DNA of 46,026 nucleotides from Verrucomicrobiaceae bacterium (lineage in GTDB: Bacteria; Verrucomicrobiota; Verrucomicrobiia; Verrucomicrobiales; Verrucomicrobiaceae), in contig JAEUHK010000063.1 in the NCBI GenBank assembly GCA_016795465.1, positions 1 through 46,026 of the forward strand, given 5' to 3'. Shown here in pieces: positions 1-8,559 of this stretch (position 1 is the first letter of the stretch; every line of letters begins with the position of its first letter). Made by a program: the position numbers and the translations under genes. The notes beneath the pieces were generated by a model. That model was not told the origin of the DNA, searched no databases, and saw nothing but the letters and a program-made list of their open reading frames with translations.

Positions 1-659
1 CCTTCAGCACGGATCATTTGCAGCGGCTGAGCGCCAACAACAGCGGCGGGGAATTCGCCGCTTTCATCGCGGCCACCAGCAGTGCCCTGGCACAGATGGA
101 GGACAGCTGGACCGATGACCAGGGGCGTCTGGGCATCCGCATGGCACGCAAGCAGGCCAAACGCGATTTTCGGCAGAAAACCGTGCCGCCCACTGTGGAG
201 CGCATCGAGGCCGCCTTCATCGCCGCCTACACCAGCAGCTCCCCCGTGCTGCTGGAGGCGCTGCCAAACGGCCGCACCGTCTTTGCCACCTGCCGGGATG
301 ACGAGCTGGACATCCATTTGCAGACCCTGCTCACGGTGGTCAATGCCCACAGCGCCGACCTGCCGCCCGCCATCGTGACCCTGGCGGCCACGCTGAGGAG
401 CAACTGGCTGGCCGTTCACAGCGCCAGTGAAAGCTCCTCCGGGGCCAAAACCACCACGGAGCAGGGCAAGCAGCTCGCCCGGGAAAACCTCCAGCTCATG
501 CTCTTCCGCAACCTGCTGAAGCTGGCCGACCTGCACCCCCGCCAGCCGGAGAAGCTCTCCCTTTACATGCAGCAGCACCTGCTCGAAATCCCCGCCTCCG
601 GCAGCGACGAGGAAGCGGCTCCTGAACCCCCGATCAACCCGGCGAACCCGCCATCCTGA
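1..659 (+). CDS. Hypothetical protein, C-terminal part (5' end outside window)
   Basis: The reading frame is open from the left edge (in frame from base 3), so the start lies upstream; a TTG at 18 is not a convincing start. About 218 residues are visible. They are mostly helical and Ala/Leu/Gln rich, with a long amphipathic central stretch and a disordered acidic/proline tail near the stop (GSDEEAAPEPP). I see no signal peptide, membrane segment or catalytic motif. I do not recognise the family. It is followed by 143 bases without a gene and then fabF, so there is no clear operon link. Coding is supported by the strong G/C third-position bias through the whole frame. Confidence 0.6.
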   Translation, partial: FSTDHLQRLSANNSGGEFAAFIAATSSALAQMEDSWTDDQGRLGIRMARKQAKRDFRQKTVPPTVERIEAAFIAAYTSSSPVLLEALPNGRTVFATCRDDELDIHLQTLLTVVNAHSADLPPAIVTLAATLRSNWLAVHSASESSSGAKTTTEQGKQLARENLQLMLFRNLLKLADLHPRQPEKLSLYMQQHLLEIPASGSDEEAAPEPPINPANPPS

Positions 660-802
660 AGAGCACCGGGATAATCACAGCGGAGCCGGGCGGACATTCG
701 GTGACGGGAGCTGCGTGAGGGCCGCGGAGAGCCTTTTCCCTTGCCCCGCCATGCAAACCGTGTTCTCTCGCCCTCCAAATCAACCCCCCACAGAACACAC
801 AC

Positions 803-2050
803 ATGAGCGAACGTCGCGTCGTCATCACCGGGCTTGGAGTCGTCTCCCCCCTTGGCAATAATAAGGACGACTTCTGGAAGAATCTCGTCGCCGGCAAGAG
901 CGGCATCCGTCGCATCCAGTCCATGGACACGGAGAAGTATGACTGCAAAATCGCCGGCGAGGTGGTCGATTTCGATCCCACACCCTACTTCAACAACCAC
1001 AAGGAGGCCCGCCGCGCGGACCGCTTCTTCCAGCTCGCCATGGCCGCCTCCAAAATGGCCGCCAAAGACGCCGGGCTGAACCCCGACGCGCTCGACCCCT
1101 ACCGAGTCGGTGTCATGGTCGGCAGCGGCATCGGCGGTCTGAGCACCATCGAGACGCAGTATGAGATCCTTTTGAACAAAGGACCCGGCCGCGTGAGCCC
1201 CTTCCTCATCCCGATGATGATCACGAACATTGCCACGGGCATGATCGCCACTGAGTTCGGCTTCATGGGCCCGAACATGTGCATCACCACCGCCTGCGCG
1301 ACGTCGAACAACAACATTGGCGAAGCCTGGCGCATCATCAAATTTGGCGATGCCGATGTGATCATCTGCGGCGGCTCGGAAGCCTCCATCCGCCCCTGCG
1401 GCCTCGCCGGCTTCGGCAACATGAAGGCGCTCTCCATGCGCAATGACGAGCCCGAGCGTGCCTCCCGCCCATGGGACATCAACCGCGATGGCTTCGTCAT
1501 GGGCGAAGGCGCCGGCGTCGTCGTCATCGAGGAATACGAGCACGCCAAGAAGCGCGGCGCGACGATTTACGCGGAACTCGCCGGGTACGGTGTCACCGCC
1601 GATGCCTACCACCTCACCGCGCCGCATCCGGAAGGTCTCGGCGCCTCGAAGTGCATGGAAATGGCCCTGCGCCATGCCAAGCTCAACGCCACTGACGTGA
1701 GCTACATCAACGCTCACGCCACCTCCACGCCCGTCGGGGACCTCTGCGAGCTCCGCGCCATCAAGCGCACCTTCGGCGAATACGCCCAGAAGGGTCTGCT
1801 CGTCTCCGGCACGAAGTCGATGACTGGTCACCGTCTCGGAGCCGCCGGTGGCATCGAACTCGCCGCCAGCGTGCTCGCCCTCCGCGATCAGATTGTGCCT
1901 CCGACCATCAACTGCGAAAACCTCGACCCCGAAGTCGATGTCGATGTGGTGCCAAACACCGCCCGCCCGGCGAAGCTCAACGCGGCCCTCAGCAACAGCT
2001 TCGGCTTTGGCGGCCACAACTCGGCGCTGCTCATCAAAAAGATCGATTGA
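803..2050 (+). CDS. fabF: Beta-ketoacyl-[acyl-carrier-protein] synthase II
   Basis: Condensing enzyme of type II fatty acid synthesis: decarboxylates malonyl-ACP and extends the acyl chain by two carbons in the cytoplasm. The 415-residue length is normal for FabF. The thiolase-fold catalytic triad is complete: Cys165 in TTACATS, His305 in NAHATSTP and His343 in GHRLGAAGG. The N-terminus RRVVITGLGVVSPLG and the end LSNSFGFGGHNSALL are classic. No acpP lies next to it, unlike many acpP-fabF operons. The upstream 143 bases contain no clear Shine-Dalgarno sequence. It is an intact single-copy-type housekeeping gene, distinct from the ketosynthase pair at 42.3-44.5 kb. Confidence 0.96.
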   Translation: MSERRVVITGLGVVSPLGNNKDDFWKNLVAGKSGIRRIQSMDTEKYDCKIAGEVVDFDPTPYFNNHKEARRADRFFQLAMAASKMAAKDAGLNPDALDPYRVGVMVGSGIGGLSTIETQYEILLNKGPGRVSPFLIPMMITNIATGMIATEFGFMGPNMCITTACATSNNNIGEAWRIIKFGDADVIICGGSEASIRPCGLAGFGNMKALSMRNDEPERASRPWDINRDGFVMGEGAGVVVIEEYEHAKKRGATIYAELAGYGVTADAYHLTAPHPEGLGASKCMEMALRHAKLNATDVSYINAHATSTPVGDLCELRAIKRTFGEYAQKGLLVSGTKSMTGHRLGAAGGIELAASVLALRDQIVPPTINCENLDPEVDVDVVPNTARPAKLNAALSNSFGFGGHNSALLIKKID

Positions 2051-2093
2051 GCCGCTGAATAGCTCGCGGCGGCTTCACGTCGAAGCCGCCGCC

Positions 2094-2336
2094 ATGAAAG
2101 CAAACCTCCTCAAGCTTCTCGGCGCTTCGCTATGCGCCGTTTCATTGTCCTCGTGCTACGTCTATGACGATCCGCTCACCTGGAGCGGGAACTGCCGGGG
2201 GCCCGTTTACGGTCGCGGCTACTACTCGCCGCCGGTTTACCGCAGTTACGGTTACTCACGCTCCTGTGCGCCTGTGCCGCCGCCACCCTGCGGACCGTCT
2301 TTTCGTCCCCATCACGGGCACTTTCGGCACTTTTGA
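2094..2336 (+). CDS. Small predicted lipoprotein
   Basis: An 80-residue protein. The N-terminus is a short basic stretch and a hydrophobic segment ending in the lipobox LSSC at residues 18-21, so Cys21 should be lipidated and the protein anchored in a membrane. The mature part is rich in Tyr, Gly, Pro and His (GRGYYSPPVYRSYGYS, then a Pro-rich stretch and HHGHFRHF), a composition typical of small surface or matrix-like lipoproteins. It starts 43 bases after fabF on the same strand and ends 12 bases before the convergent pit gene. The start at 2094 was chosen because it gives the signal peptide. Function unknown. Confidence 0.7.
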   Translation: MKANLLKLLGASLCAVSLSSCYVYDDPLTWSGNCRGPVYGRGYYSPPVYRSYGYSRSCAPVPPPPCGPSFRPHHGHFRHF

Positions 2337-2348
2337 TGCCTAACGAGC

Positions 2349-3449
2349 TCAGGTGAAGAGCCCGCAGAACTTGTAGATCACCCAGCCAAGGATGCCGGTG
2401 GCCGGAATGGTCATCACCCAGGCCCAGACGATCTGCTCGACGAGGCTCCACTGGATGGCGTTGGAGCGTTTGGCCGCGCCCACGCCCATGATGGAGGTGG
2501 TGATCGTGTGCGTGGTGCTCACCGGCATGCCGAGGGCACCGGTGGTGGCCAGGATGGTGGCGGCGGTCGTTTCCGCCGCGAAACCATGCACGGGCTTCAT
2601 TTTGACCATTTTGTGCCCCAGCGTCTTGATGATGCGCCAGCCGCCCGCGTAGGTGCCGGCGGCCATCGTGAGGGCGCAGGTGATGATGATCCACAGCGGG
2701 ATGCTGGCGGACTTGTCGGTGATTTTCAGGAAGCCGAGCCAGGAGGGCAGGTTGTCGAGATCGCCGGAGGCCGTGGCTCCGTAAAGGGTCAGCATGATGA
2801 CGCCCATGGTCTTCTGCGCATCGGCGAGGCCGTGACCAAAGCCCATGTAACCGGCGCTGGCGATCTGCAGGCGGCCGAAGACGGTGTTCACCGTGTGCGG
2901 ACGCCAGTTCCGGATCAGCAGGAACAGCAGGCCCATGACGAGGAAGCCCACGACAATGCCGAGCGCGGGGGAGGTGATCATCGGGATCACCACCTTGTGG
3001 TAGATGCCTTCCATGCTCACCTTGCCGGTCACCTTGTCGATCTTTTCGCGTGACCAGATCAGCACGTTCCAGTTGCCATTCGCGGCGGCCAGGCTGGCAC
3101 CGATCAAACCGCCGACGAGGGCGTGGGTGGAGCTGGAAGGCATGCCGAACCACCAGGTGATGAGGTTCCAGATGATGCCGCCGAGCATGGCGCAGAAGAT
3201 CGTCAGCGTGGTCACGGCCACCACCTTGTCATCGACGATGCCGCTGTGGATGGTCTTGGCCACCGCCTGGCCGAAAAAGGCACCGATGAGGTTCGTGGCG
3301 GAGGCCAGCACCAGCGCCTGGCGCGGCGTGAGCACCTTCGTGGACACCACCGTGGCGATGGCGTTCGCCGTGTCGTGGAAGCCATTGATGTACTCAAAGG
3401 CCAGCACGACGAGCAGCACCACGAACAGGAGAAAAAGGGCGGTCGTCAT
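2349..3449 (-). CDS. pit: Inorganic phosphate transporter, PiT family
   Basis: Low-affinity, ion-coupled inorganic phosphate permease of the inner membrane. The 366-residue protein has about ten hydrophobic segments and the two inverted PiT signature repeats: GFHDTANAIATVVSTK near the N-terminus and GMPVSTTHTITTSIMGVGAAKR in the second half. The C-terminus (VEQIVWAWVMTIPATGILGW) is typical of the family. The gene lies 18 bases downstream of the PhoU-like gene at 3468-4097 on the same strand, the usual two-gene arrangement in which the PhoU-like protein controls the permease. Specificity for phosphate rather than another oxyanion is inferred from this pairing. Confidence 0.93.
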   Translation of the reverse strand: MTTALFLLFVVLLVVLAFEYINGFHDTANAIATVVSTKVLTPRQALVLASATNLIGAFFGQAVAKTIHSGIVDDKVVAVTTLTIFCAMLGGIIWNLITWWFGMPSSSTHALVGGLIGASLAAANGNWNVLIWSREKIDKVTGKVSMEGIYHKVVIPMITSPALGIVVGFLVMGLLFLLIRNWRPHTVNTVFGRLQIASAGYMGFGHGLADAQKTMGVIMLTLYGATASGDLDNLPSWLGFLKITDKSASIPLWIIITCALTMAAGTYAGGWRIIKTLGHKMVKMKPVHGFAAETTAATILATTGALGMPVSTTHTITTSIMGVGAAKRSNAIQWSLVEQIVWAWVMTIPATGILGWVIYKFCGLFT

Positions 3450-3467
3450 GAGTCGCGAGGTGACGGA

Positions 3468-4097
3468 TCAGGTGTACTTCAGGACGATATGGGAGAGCAC
3501 GTTCCCGGCGTCGCGACAGCGGTCCACCACCTTTTCGAGCAGGTCGTAGAGGTCGCGCAGCATGATGACGCGGACGGGATCATGGCTTCCTTGGTAGAGG
3601 TCCTTCAGCAGGGCCAGCACGAGCTTGTCGGCATCACCCTCGACCTTCTGGAGCCTCGCGTTGTGCTCCTTCATCTTCTCGAGATGCATCTTCTGGCGCA
3701 GTTCGCTCACCATGCTCACCACGATGTTCACGGCGGACTCGGTGAAGGCCATCTGTTTGGAGAAATCGACCCCGTCGATCTTGCCGGCGCAGATTTCATA
3801 GCGTTCGGCGATCTTTTCGACGGTTTTCGGGATCTTGTAGAGAGCATTCGCAAGGGCTTCCACGTCCTCACGCTCCAGATCGGTCACGAAGGTCTTGCAC
3901 AGCGCCTCGTCGATCTCCTGGGTGATGGCCTTGTCCTTGCGGCGGGCTTCGCTGAGGCTGTCGAGGCTCTGGGCGCCGGCGGGCTTCGAGAGGAGGTCTT
4001 TCAGCAGGTGGACGCTGTTTTGCGCCTCTTTGGCGCTGCGTTCGAGGAGATCGTAGAAGACGTCCGTTTTGCCAAAAAACTTTTGAAGGGAGATCAT
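3468..4097 (-). CDS. PhoU-like DUF47 family protein (Pit accessory protein)
   Basis: 209-residue, entirely helical cytoplasmic protein of the DUF47/TIGR00153 family, related to PhoU; such proteins are thought to bind metal and regulate the neighbouring PiT permease. It opens MISLQKFFGKTDVFYDLLERSA and carries the typical acidic, metal-binding-like helices EREDVEALANALYKIPKTVEKIAERYE and the C-terminal DLYDLLEKVVDRCRDAGNVLSHIVLK. It is first in the operon with pit (18-base gap). A perfect 7-4-7 palindrome lies 85 bases upstream of its start and may be an operator. Confidence 0.9.
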   Translation of the reverse strand: MISLQKFFGKTDVFYDLLERSAKEAQNSVHLLKDLLSKPAGAQSLDSLSEARRKDKAITQEIDEALCKTFVTDLEREDVEALANALYKIPKTVEKIAERYEICAGKIDGVDFSKQMAFTESAVNIVVSMVSELRQKMHLEKMKEHNARLQKVEGDADKLVLALLKDLYQGSHDPVRVIMLRDLYDLLEKVVDRCRDAGNVLSHIVLKYT

Positions 4098-4181
4098 GGT
4101 CGGGAGTGCCTGCGGGTGAGAGCAGAGGACGCACTAAGAGCGGCGGGCCTCCGGCCTGTCAAAGCCCTGAACCGGCCATTT

Positions 4182-4199
4182 TGTGACGAAAACGTCACA
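4182..4199. promoter_or_regulatory. Palindrome in the phoU-like/gatB divergent spacer
   Basis: Perfect inverted repeat TGTGACG-AAAA-CGTCACA in the 222-base gap between the divergent phoU-like and gatB genes, 85 bases from the phoU-like start and 121 bases from the gatB start. It resembles a dimeric repressor/activator site. It is not a Pho box (those are direct repeats) and its half-site spacing differs from CRP/FNR sites. The rest of this gap shows no gene. Confidence 0.4.
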
Positions 4200-4319
4200 C
4201 GGCTTGTTTCGTGCGGTGACCGGCATCCCCTTTTCAGCCCCAAAAGTCGCCGTGAGAGGGCAAAAACCACTTTCCGCCCCATCGTCATGCGTCATTCTGC
4301 GCATCCGTCTTTCCCCGTC

Positions 4320-5870
4320 ATGCCCAAGTACATCCTCACCATCGGCCTCGAAGTCCACGCGCAGCTCACCACGCGCAGCAAGATGTTCTGCGCGTGCCCG
4401 GTCGAGTATGGCGCGGAGCCGAACACGCACACCTGCCCCACCTGCCTCGGTCTGCCGGGCGCTTTGCCGGTGCTGAACAAGGCCGCCATCGAAAAGACCC
4501 TGCTCACCGGCCTCATGCTCGGCTGCTCCACGCCGCCCGTCGTGAAGTGGGACCGCAAAAACTACTTCTACCCGGACATGCCGAAGAACTACCAGATCAG
4601 CCAGTTTGATCTGCCCCTGTGCCTTGGCGGCGGCGTGCCGCTCTATGATTTCGCTTATCCCAAAGACGCGCAGAAGAGCATCGCCAATCCCGGTAAGGTC
4701 GTGAAGCTTACGCGCATCCATTTGGAGGAGGACGTGGCCAAGTCCACGCACCACGACCGCTTCACCACCATCGACTTCAACCGCGCCGGCACGCCGCTGA
4801 TGGAAATCGTCAGCGATCCGGACATCGACAGCGCCGAGGAAGCCGTCGCCTACCTCGGCAGCCTGCGGCAAATCCTGCTCTACGGCGGCGTCAGCGATGC
4901 CGACATGGAAAAAGGCCAGATGCGCTGCGACGTGAACATCAGCGTGCGCCCCGAAGGCACCACCGAACTCGGCGCGAAGATCGAGCTCAAGAACATCAAT
5001 TCGATGTCCGCCATCCGCCGCGCCATCAAGTTCGAGACCGAGCGCCAGATCGACGCCCTCGAGCGCGGCGAAAAACTCATCCAAAGCACCCGCCGCTGGG
5101 ATGATGACCGCGGCGAGACCACGCTCATGCGCACGAAGGAAGACGCGCACGACTACCGCTACTTCCCCGATCCCGATTTGCTCCCGCTGCACACCGACAA
5201 ACTGCTCGCCAGCGTCAAACCGCACGTCCCCGAGCTCCCGCATGAAAAACGCGCCCGCTTTGAGCAACAGTATTCAGTTAGTGCCTATGACGCATCCGTC
5301 CTTTCCAGCACGTTAGGACTGTCCGCATATTATGAGGAAGCAGTTTCTGCGCGACCTGATGTGTCTCCGAAGAAAGTCGCGAACTGGTTGCTGAATGACT
5401 ACTTGGGAACCCTGAATTCGAAAGTTAGCTATGTCATTCCGAGCGTAGCTACAGAACCCCAGACGATCAATTATGCCATTCCAGCCGGTTTTGGATCATC
5501 CACTTCTGTTCAGGCTCCGAGCACACAGTTCCCGATCTCTGGTCAGGCTTTCGCTGACTTTGTCTATCAAGTGGAATCCGGCAAAATCTCTGCTGCACAA
5601 GGCAAAGAAGTTTTGCCTGTGATGCTCGACACCGGCAAACCCGCCGCCGAGATCATCAAAGCCAAGGGCTTCGAGCAAGTCAGCGACACCGGAGCCCTCG
5701 AAGCCATCGTCGAGCAAATCCTCGCCGCGAACCCCGACAAAGTCGCCGAGGTCAAAGGCGGCAACGAGAAAGCCATGAACTGGTTCACCGGCCAGGCCAT
5801 GAAAGCCAGCCAAGGCAAAGCGAACCCGAAAATGGTCACCGAGATCGTGCGGAAGAAGGTACTCGGATAG
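4320..5870 (+). CDS. gatB: Asp-tRNA(Asn)/Glu-tRNA(Gln) amidotransferase subunit B
   Basis: tRNA-binding and kinase subunit of GatCAB, which converts misacylated Glu-tRNA(Gln) and Asp-tRNA(Asn) to the correct amidated forms. Hallmarks: ILTIGLEVHAQL at the start, CPTCLGLPGALP, PDMPKNYQISQFD, HLEEDVAKS, DFNRAGTPLMEIVS and QMRCDVNISVR; the YqeY-like tail ends GKANPKMVTEIVRKKVLG. I start at 4320 (MPKYILTIGLE); an upstream ATG at 4287 would add 11 residues, and the much longer open frame upstream is antisense to pit. The 516-residue length exceeds the usual ~475-500 because of about 38 extra residues (367-404) in the linker before the tail domain. That insert sits in a stretch (about 5255-5630) with A/T-rich third positions, unlike the rest of the gene. 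Confidence 0.94.
   Translation: MPKYILTIGLEVHAQLTTRSKMFCACPVEYGAEPNTHTCPTCLGLPGALPVLNKAAIEKTLLTGLMLGCSTPPVVKWDRKNYFYPDMPKNYQISQFDLPLCLGGGVPLYDFAYPKDAQKSIANPGKVVKLTRIHLEEDVAKSTHHDRFTTIDFNRAGTPLMEIVSDPDIDSAEEAVAYLGSLRQILLYGGVSDADMEKGQMRCDVNISVRPEGTTELGAKIELKNINSMSAIRRAIKFETERQIDALERGEKLIQSTRRWDDDRGETTLMRTKEDAHDYRYFPDPDLLPLHTDKLLASVKPHVPELPHEKRARFEQQYSVSAYDASVLSSTLGLSAYYEEAVSARPDVSPKKVANWLLNDYLGTLNSKVSYVIPSVATEPQTINYAIPAGFGSSTSVQAPSTQFPISGQAFADFVYQVESGKISAAQGKEVLPVMLDTGKPAAEIIKAKGFEQVSDTGALEAIVEQILAANPDKVAEVKGGNEKAMNWFTGQAMKASQGKANPKMVTEIVRKKVLG
5255..5630 (+). other. Compositionally atypical segment within gatB
   Basis: From about 5255 to 5630 the codon choice shifts sharply: many third positions become A or T (for example tta, gta, aca, tct, gtt, cca), and sampled 60-base lines give 48-52 percent G+C against clearly higher values on both sides. 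The reading frame and the GatB fold continue through it. It encodes the end of the helical domain plus about 38 residues (SKVSYVIP to TQFPISGQ) that canonical GatB proteins lack. A recombination tract or inserted segment is the likely explanation; the borders are approximate. Confidence 0.6.
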
Positions 5871-5927
5871 TCTTCGTCCATCAAACTGGTGGCGGTCTGA
5901 ACGAAAACGGCCACCATCCGTGCCCGC

Positions 5928-6821
5928 ATGGCCCTTCTCGAAGTCAAACACCTCACCAAGCGCTGGCCCACCGGCCGTCTGGCGCTGGATGATGTGAGCT
6001 TTGAGGTGAAAGAGGGCGAAATCCTCGGATTGCTCGGCCACAATGGCGCGGGCAAGAGCACCATCATGGGCATCACGCTCGGCATGGTGCGGCCGGATCA
6101 GGGCGAGGTGCGCATCGGCGGCCGCAGCGTGCAAAAAGACCGCTCCACCGCGCTTCGCCAGATCGGGGCCATTTATGAAGCGGCGCACTTTTACGACTAC
6201 CTCAGCGGCTGGCAGAACCTGCGGGTCTTTTGCTCGCTTTCCGGCTGGTGGGACGAGGTGGAGGTGAAGCGCGTCGTGCAGATGGTGAACCTCACGCGGG
6301 CCATCCAGCAAAAAACCGCCACCTACAGCCACGGCATGCGCCAGCGGCTCGCTCTCGCGCAGGCTTTGCTGCCTCAACCCAAGATGCTGCTGCTCGACGA
6401 GCCCACGGATGGCCTCGATCCCGAGGGCATCCGCGAGTTTCGCGAACTCATCTTGCACCTGCGAAAGCATCACGGCCTCACCATCATGCTCAATTCGCAT
6501 CTGCTCGGCGAGGTGGAACAGATGTGTGATCGCTGCGTCATTATCAAAGACGGCAAAAAGGTCTTCGAAGGCCCGGTGCCCTCGCAGGAAAAGACGCGCC
6601 GCATGTTCCAGCTCGAAACGAACGACATGGGCCTCGCCCGCGAAGTGATGGAACGCACCGGCGCGAAGATGGACAAGCATGGCATCGTCGAGGTGCCGCT
6701 GAGCATGGAGCCGCACGAACTCGTCGCCGCTCTCGTCCAAGGTGGCGTGCAGGTCCAGAGCTGGCAGCCGCACCGTCGCACGCTGGAGGAACTCTACATG
6801 GGACTCTCTTCGAAATCATGA
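5928..6821 (+). CDS. ABC transporter ATP-binding protein (ABC-2 type)
   Basis: Cytoplasmic ATPase of an ABC-2 exporter. The 297-residue chain has Walker A GHNGAGKST (37-45), a degenerate signature YSHGMRQRLALAQ (133-145, His replacing the second Gly of LSGGQ, as is common in CcmA/NodI-like proteins), Walker B MLLLDEPTDGLD (153-164) and the switch His in LNSHLL. The last ~80 residues form the usual C-terminal extension. It overlaps the next gene, the permease, by ATGA, so the two are translationally coupled. Substrate unknown; CcmA-like subunits serve drug, polysaccharide or multicopper-system exporters. Confidence 0.9.
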   Translation: MALLEVKHLTKRWPTGRLALDDVSFEVKEGEILGLLGHNGAGKSTIMGITLGMVRPDQGEVRIGGRSVQKDRSTALRQIGAIYEAAHFYDYLSGWQNLRVFCSLSGWWDEVEVKRVVQMVNLTRAIQQKTATYSHGMRQRLALAQALLPQPKMLLLDEPTDGLDPEGIREFRELILHLRKHHGLTIMLNSHLLGEVEQMCDRCVIIKDGKKVFEGPVPSQEKTRRMFQLETNDMGLAREVMERTGAKMDKHGIVEVPLSMEPHELVAALVQGGVQVQSWQPHRRTLEELYMGLSSKS

Positions 6822-7663
6822 TGCTCTTCTTCCAGCAATGGCGCGGCGAGCTGCTGAAGCTCTTCGCACGTCGTCGCACCTACCTCGGGTTTGGCGCCTT
6901 TGTGCTGCTGGAGATGCTGATCCTGTGGTTGATCAAAGTGAAAGGCCTCGGACCGGTGCAGCGGGCCATCGTGGGCTCGGGTGAGAGCATGGATTACTAC
7001 TTCTCGGCGCTCACGGTGTCGCTGATCGTCGTGTCGATGTCTGTCTTCTTTCTCGGAGCGTTGTATCTCACGCTCGTCGCGGGGGACATCGTGGCCAAAG
7101 AAGGCGAGGACGGCCATTTGAGGCTTTTGCTCGCACGACCGGTGAGCCGCTTTCGCGTGCTGCTGCTGAAATACCTGACCTGTTTTGGCTACGCGTTCTT
7201 TTTGATCCAGTTCCTCGCGTGGACGGCCTTCATCCTTGGCCTGGTCTTGCGTGGCTGGGGCGGAGGCTTCTGCGTGCTGATCATGGACATGGACATCGTG
7301 TCCTTCTACGAATGGGACGAAGGTCTGAAACGCTATGCGTGGGGCATGCTGGGCCTCGGTTTGAGCATGACGACGATGGCGAGCATCGCGTTCTTTCTCT
7401 CCTGCTTCCCCATCAAGCCCGCTGCGGCCACCATCGGTGCTCTATCTTACCTGTTGTTGGACTTCATCCTGCGAAACAGCGGCTTCATGGAAAGCTACCA
7501 GCACCTGCTCATCACGCGTCACATGGCTGCCTGGACGCGTTTGCTCGCGGAGACGATTGATTGGCCGCTGGTGTTTCGCGGTTACGCCGTTGTCTTCGCT
7601 GCGAACATCACTCTTTTCACCCTTGGCTATGCCGTCTTCGAATCCCGCGATCTGAAATCATGA
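6818..7663 (+). CDS. ABC-2 type transporter permease
   Basis: 281-residue integral membrane protein with about six hydrophobic segments, starting with a cytoplasmic amphipathic stretch (FFQQWRGELLKLFARRRTYLGFGAFVLLEMLIL), the usual N-terminus of ABC-2 permeases. The sequence TLVAGDIVAKEGEDGHLRLLLARPVSR after TM2 is the family's conserved coupling-helix region. It overlaps the ATPase gene by ATGA at its start and overlaps panC by ATGA at its end, so all three are probably read as one operon. It should form a homodimer with two copies of the ATPase. Substrate not predictable from sequence. Confidence 0.85.
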   Translation: MMLFFQQWRGELLKLFARRRTYLGFGAFVLLEMLILWLIKVKGLGPVQRAIVGSGESMDYYFSALTVSLIVVSMSVFFLGALYLTLVAGDIVAKEGEDGHLRLLLARPVSRFRVLLLKYLTCFGYAFFLIQFLAWTAFILGLVLRGWGGGFCVLIMDMDIVSFYEWDEGLKRYAWGMLGLGLSMTTMASIAFFLSCFPIKPAAATIGALSYLLLDFILRNSGFMESYQHLLITRHMAAWTRLLAETIDWPLVFRGYAVVFAANITLFTLGYAVFESRDLKS

Positions 7664-8511
7664 ACATCATCAACAACGTCCGGCAGCTTCGCTCGTGGTC
7701 GAGCATCAACCGTGGCACGCGTTGCGTGTTTGTGCCGACGATGGGGGCTTTGCATGAGGGGCATGCGGCCTTGATCCGGGCGGCGCGGGAGCTCGCGGGG
7801 CAGTCGGGAAATGTCGTGGTGAGCATTTTCGTCAACCCGCTCCAGTTTGGGCCAAACGAGGACTTCTCGAAGTATCCACGCACGCTCGTCGAAGACCTCG
7901 CCATCTGCCGCGACAACGGCGCGGATGCGATCTTTGCTCCGAAAGCCGACGATTTGTATCTGCCGGACCGCAGCATCCAGCTTTTCGAGACGAGCCTGTC
8001 GAAGACGCTTTGCGGCGCGAGCCGTCCGGGGCACTTCGATGGCGTGTGCACCGTCGTGGCGAAGCTCTTCAACCTCGTGCAGTGCGACGAGGCGGTGTTT
8101 GGCAAAAAGGACTACCAGCAGCTCGCCATCATCCGTCGCATGGTGCGTGACTTGGATTTCAACATCGTCATCCATGGCATCGACACGGTGCGTGAGGCCG
8201 ATGGTCTGGCGATGAGCAGCCGGAATCGCTACCTGAGTGCGGATGAACGTGCGCAGGCACCGGTGCTGCGTGCGGCGCTTTTGAAGGCACGCGAAGCTTA
8301 CATCAAAGGTGGTGAGCGTGATGGCAAAGTGCTGCGGCAGATGATTCTCGATCAAATCGCCGCCGAGGCACCGCTGGGCCGCGTGGACTATGTCGAAGTC
8401 GTGGACGCCTCCACACTGCAAACACCCACGGAGACCACGGAGCTCGTCGCGATCGCGGTGGCGGTCTTCTTTGGCTCGGCGCGGCTGATTGATAACATCG
8501 AGCTGAAGTGA
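7660..8511 (+). CDS. panC: Pantothenate synthetase
   Basis: Condenses pantoate with beta-alanine, with ATP to AMP + PPi, in the last step of pantothenate (vitamin B5/CoA) synthesis. The 283 residues match the family length. Motifs: VPTMGALHEGH with the HxGH-type nucleotide motif (His32-His35), SIFVNPLQFGPNED, SRPGHFDGVCTVVAKLFN, FGKKDYQQL and AMSSRNRYLS (KMSKS-equivalent). The start at 7660 (MNIINNVRQLRSW) was chosen over upstream in-frame starts, which fall inside the permease; it overlaps the permease stop by ATGA. Linking panC to an ABC exporter is unusual; panB and panD are not in the window. Confidence 0.95.
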   Translation: MNIINNVRQLRSWSSINRGTRCVFVPTMGALHEGHAALIRAARELAGQSGNVVVSIFVNPLQFGPNEDFSKYPRTLVEDLAICRDNGADAIFAPKADDLYLPDRSIQLFETSLSKTLCGASRPGHFDGVCTVVAKLFNLVQCDEAVFGKKDYQQLAIIRRMVRDLDFNIVIHGIDTVREADGLAMSSRNRYLSADERAQAPVLRAALLKAREAYIKGGERDGKVLRQMILDQIAAEAPLGRVDYVEVVDASTLQTPTETTELVAIAVAVFFGSARLIDNIELK

Positions 8512-8559
8512 ATCTGCCTCAGCGGTGATGGCGTATTTGCCACCACACCCTCTCCGCTT

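Noticed and set aside
563..2017. Long minus-strand ORF opposite fabF
   Set aside because: Antisense shadow of a complete, well-conserved fabF; Gly/His/Asp/Val-rich composition is typical of the complementary frame of a high-GC gene.
4182..4199. Rex or CRP site at the pit operon
   Set aside because: Half-sites TTGTGA/TCACAC are 8 bases apart, against 6 in Rex and CRP sites.
3123..4319. N-terminal extension of the gatB frame
   Set aside because: It runs antisense through pit and the phoU-like gene, both intact; GatB homology begins at MPKYILTIGLEVHAQL.
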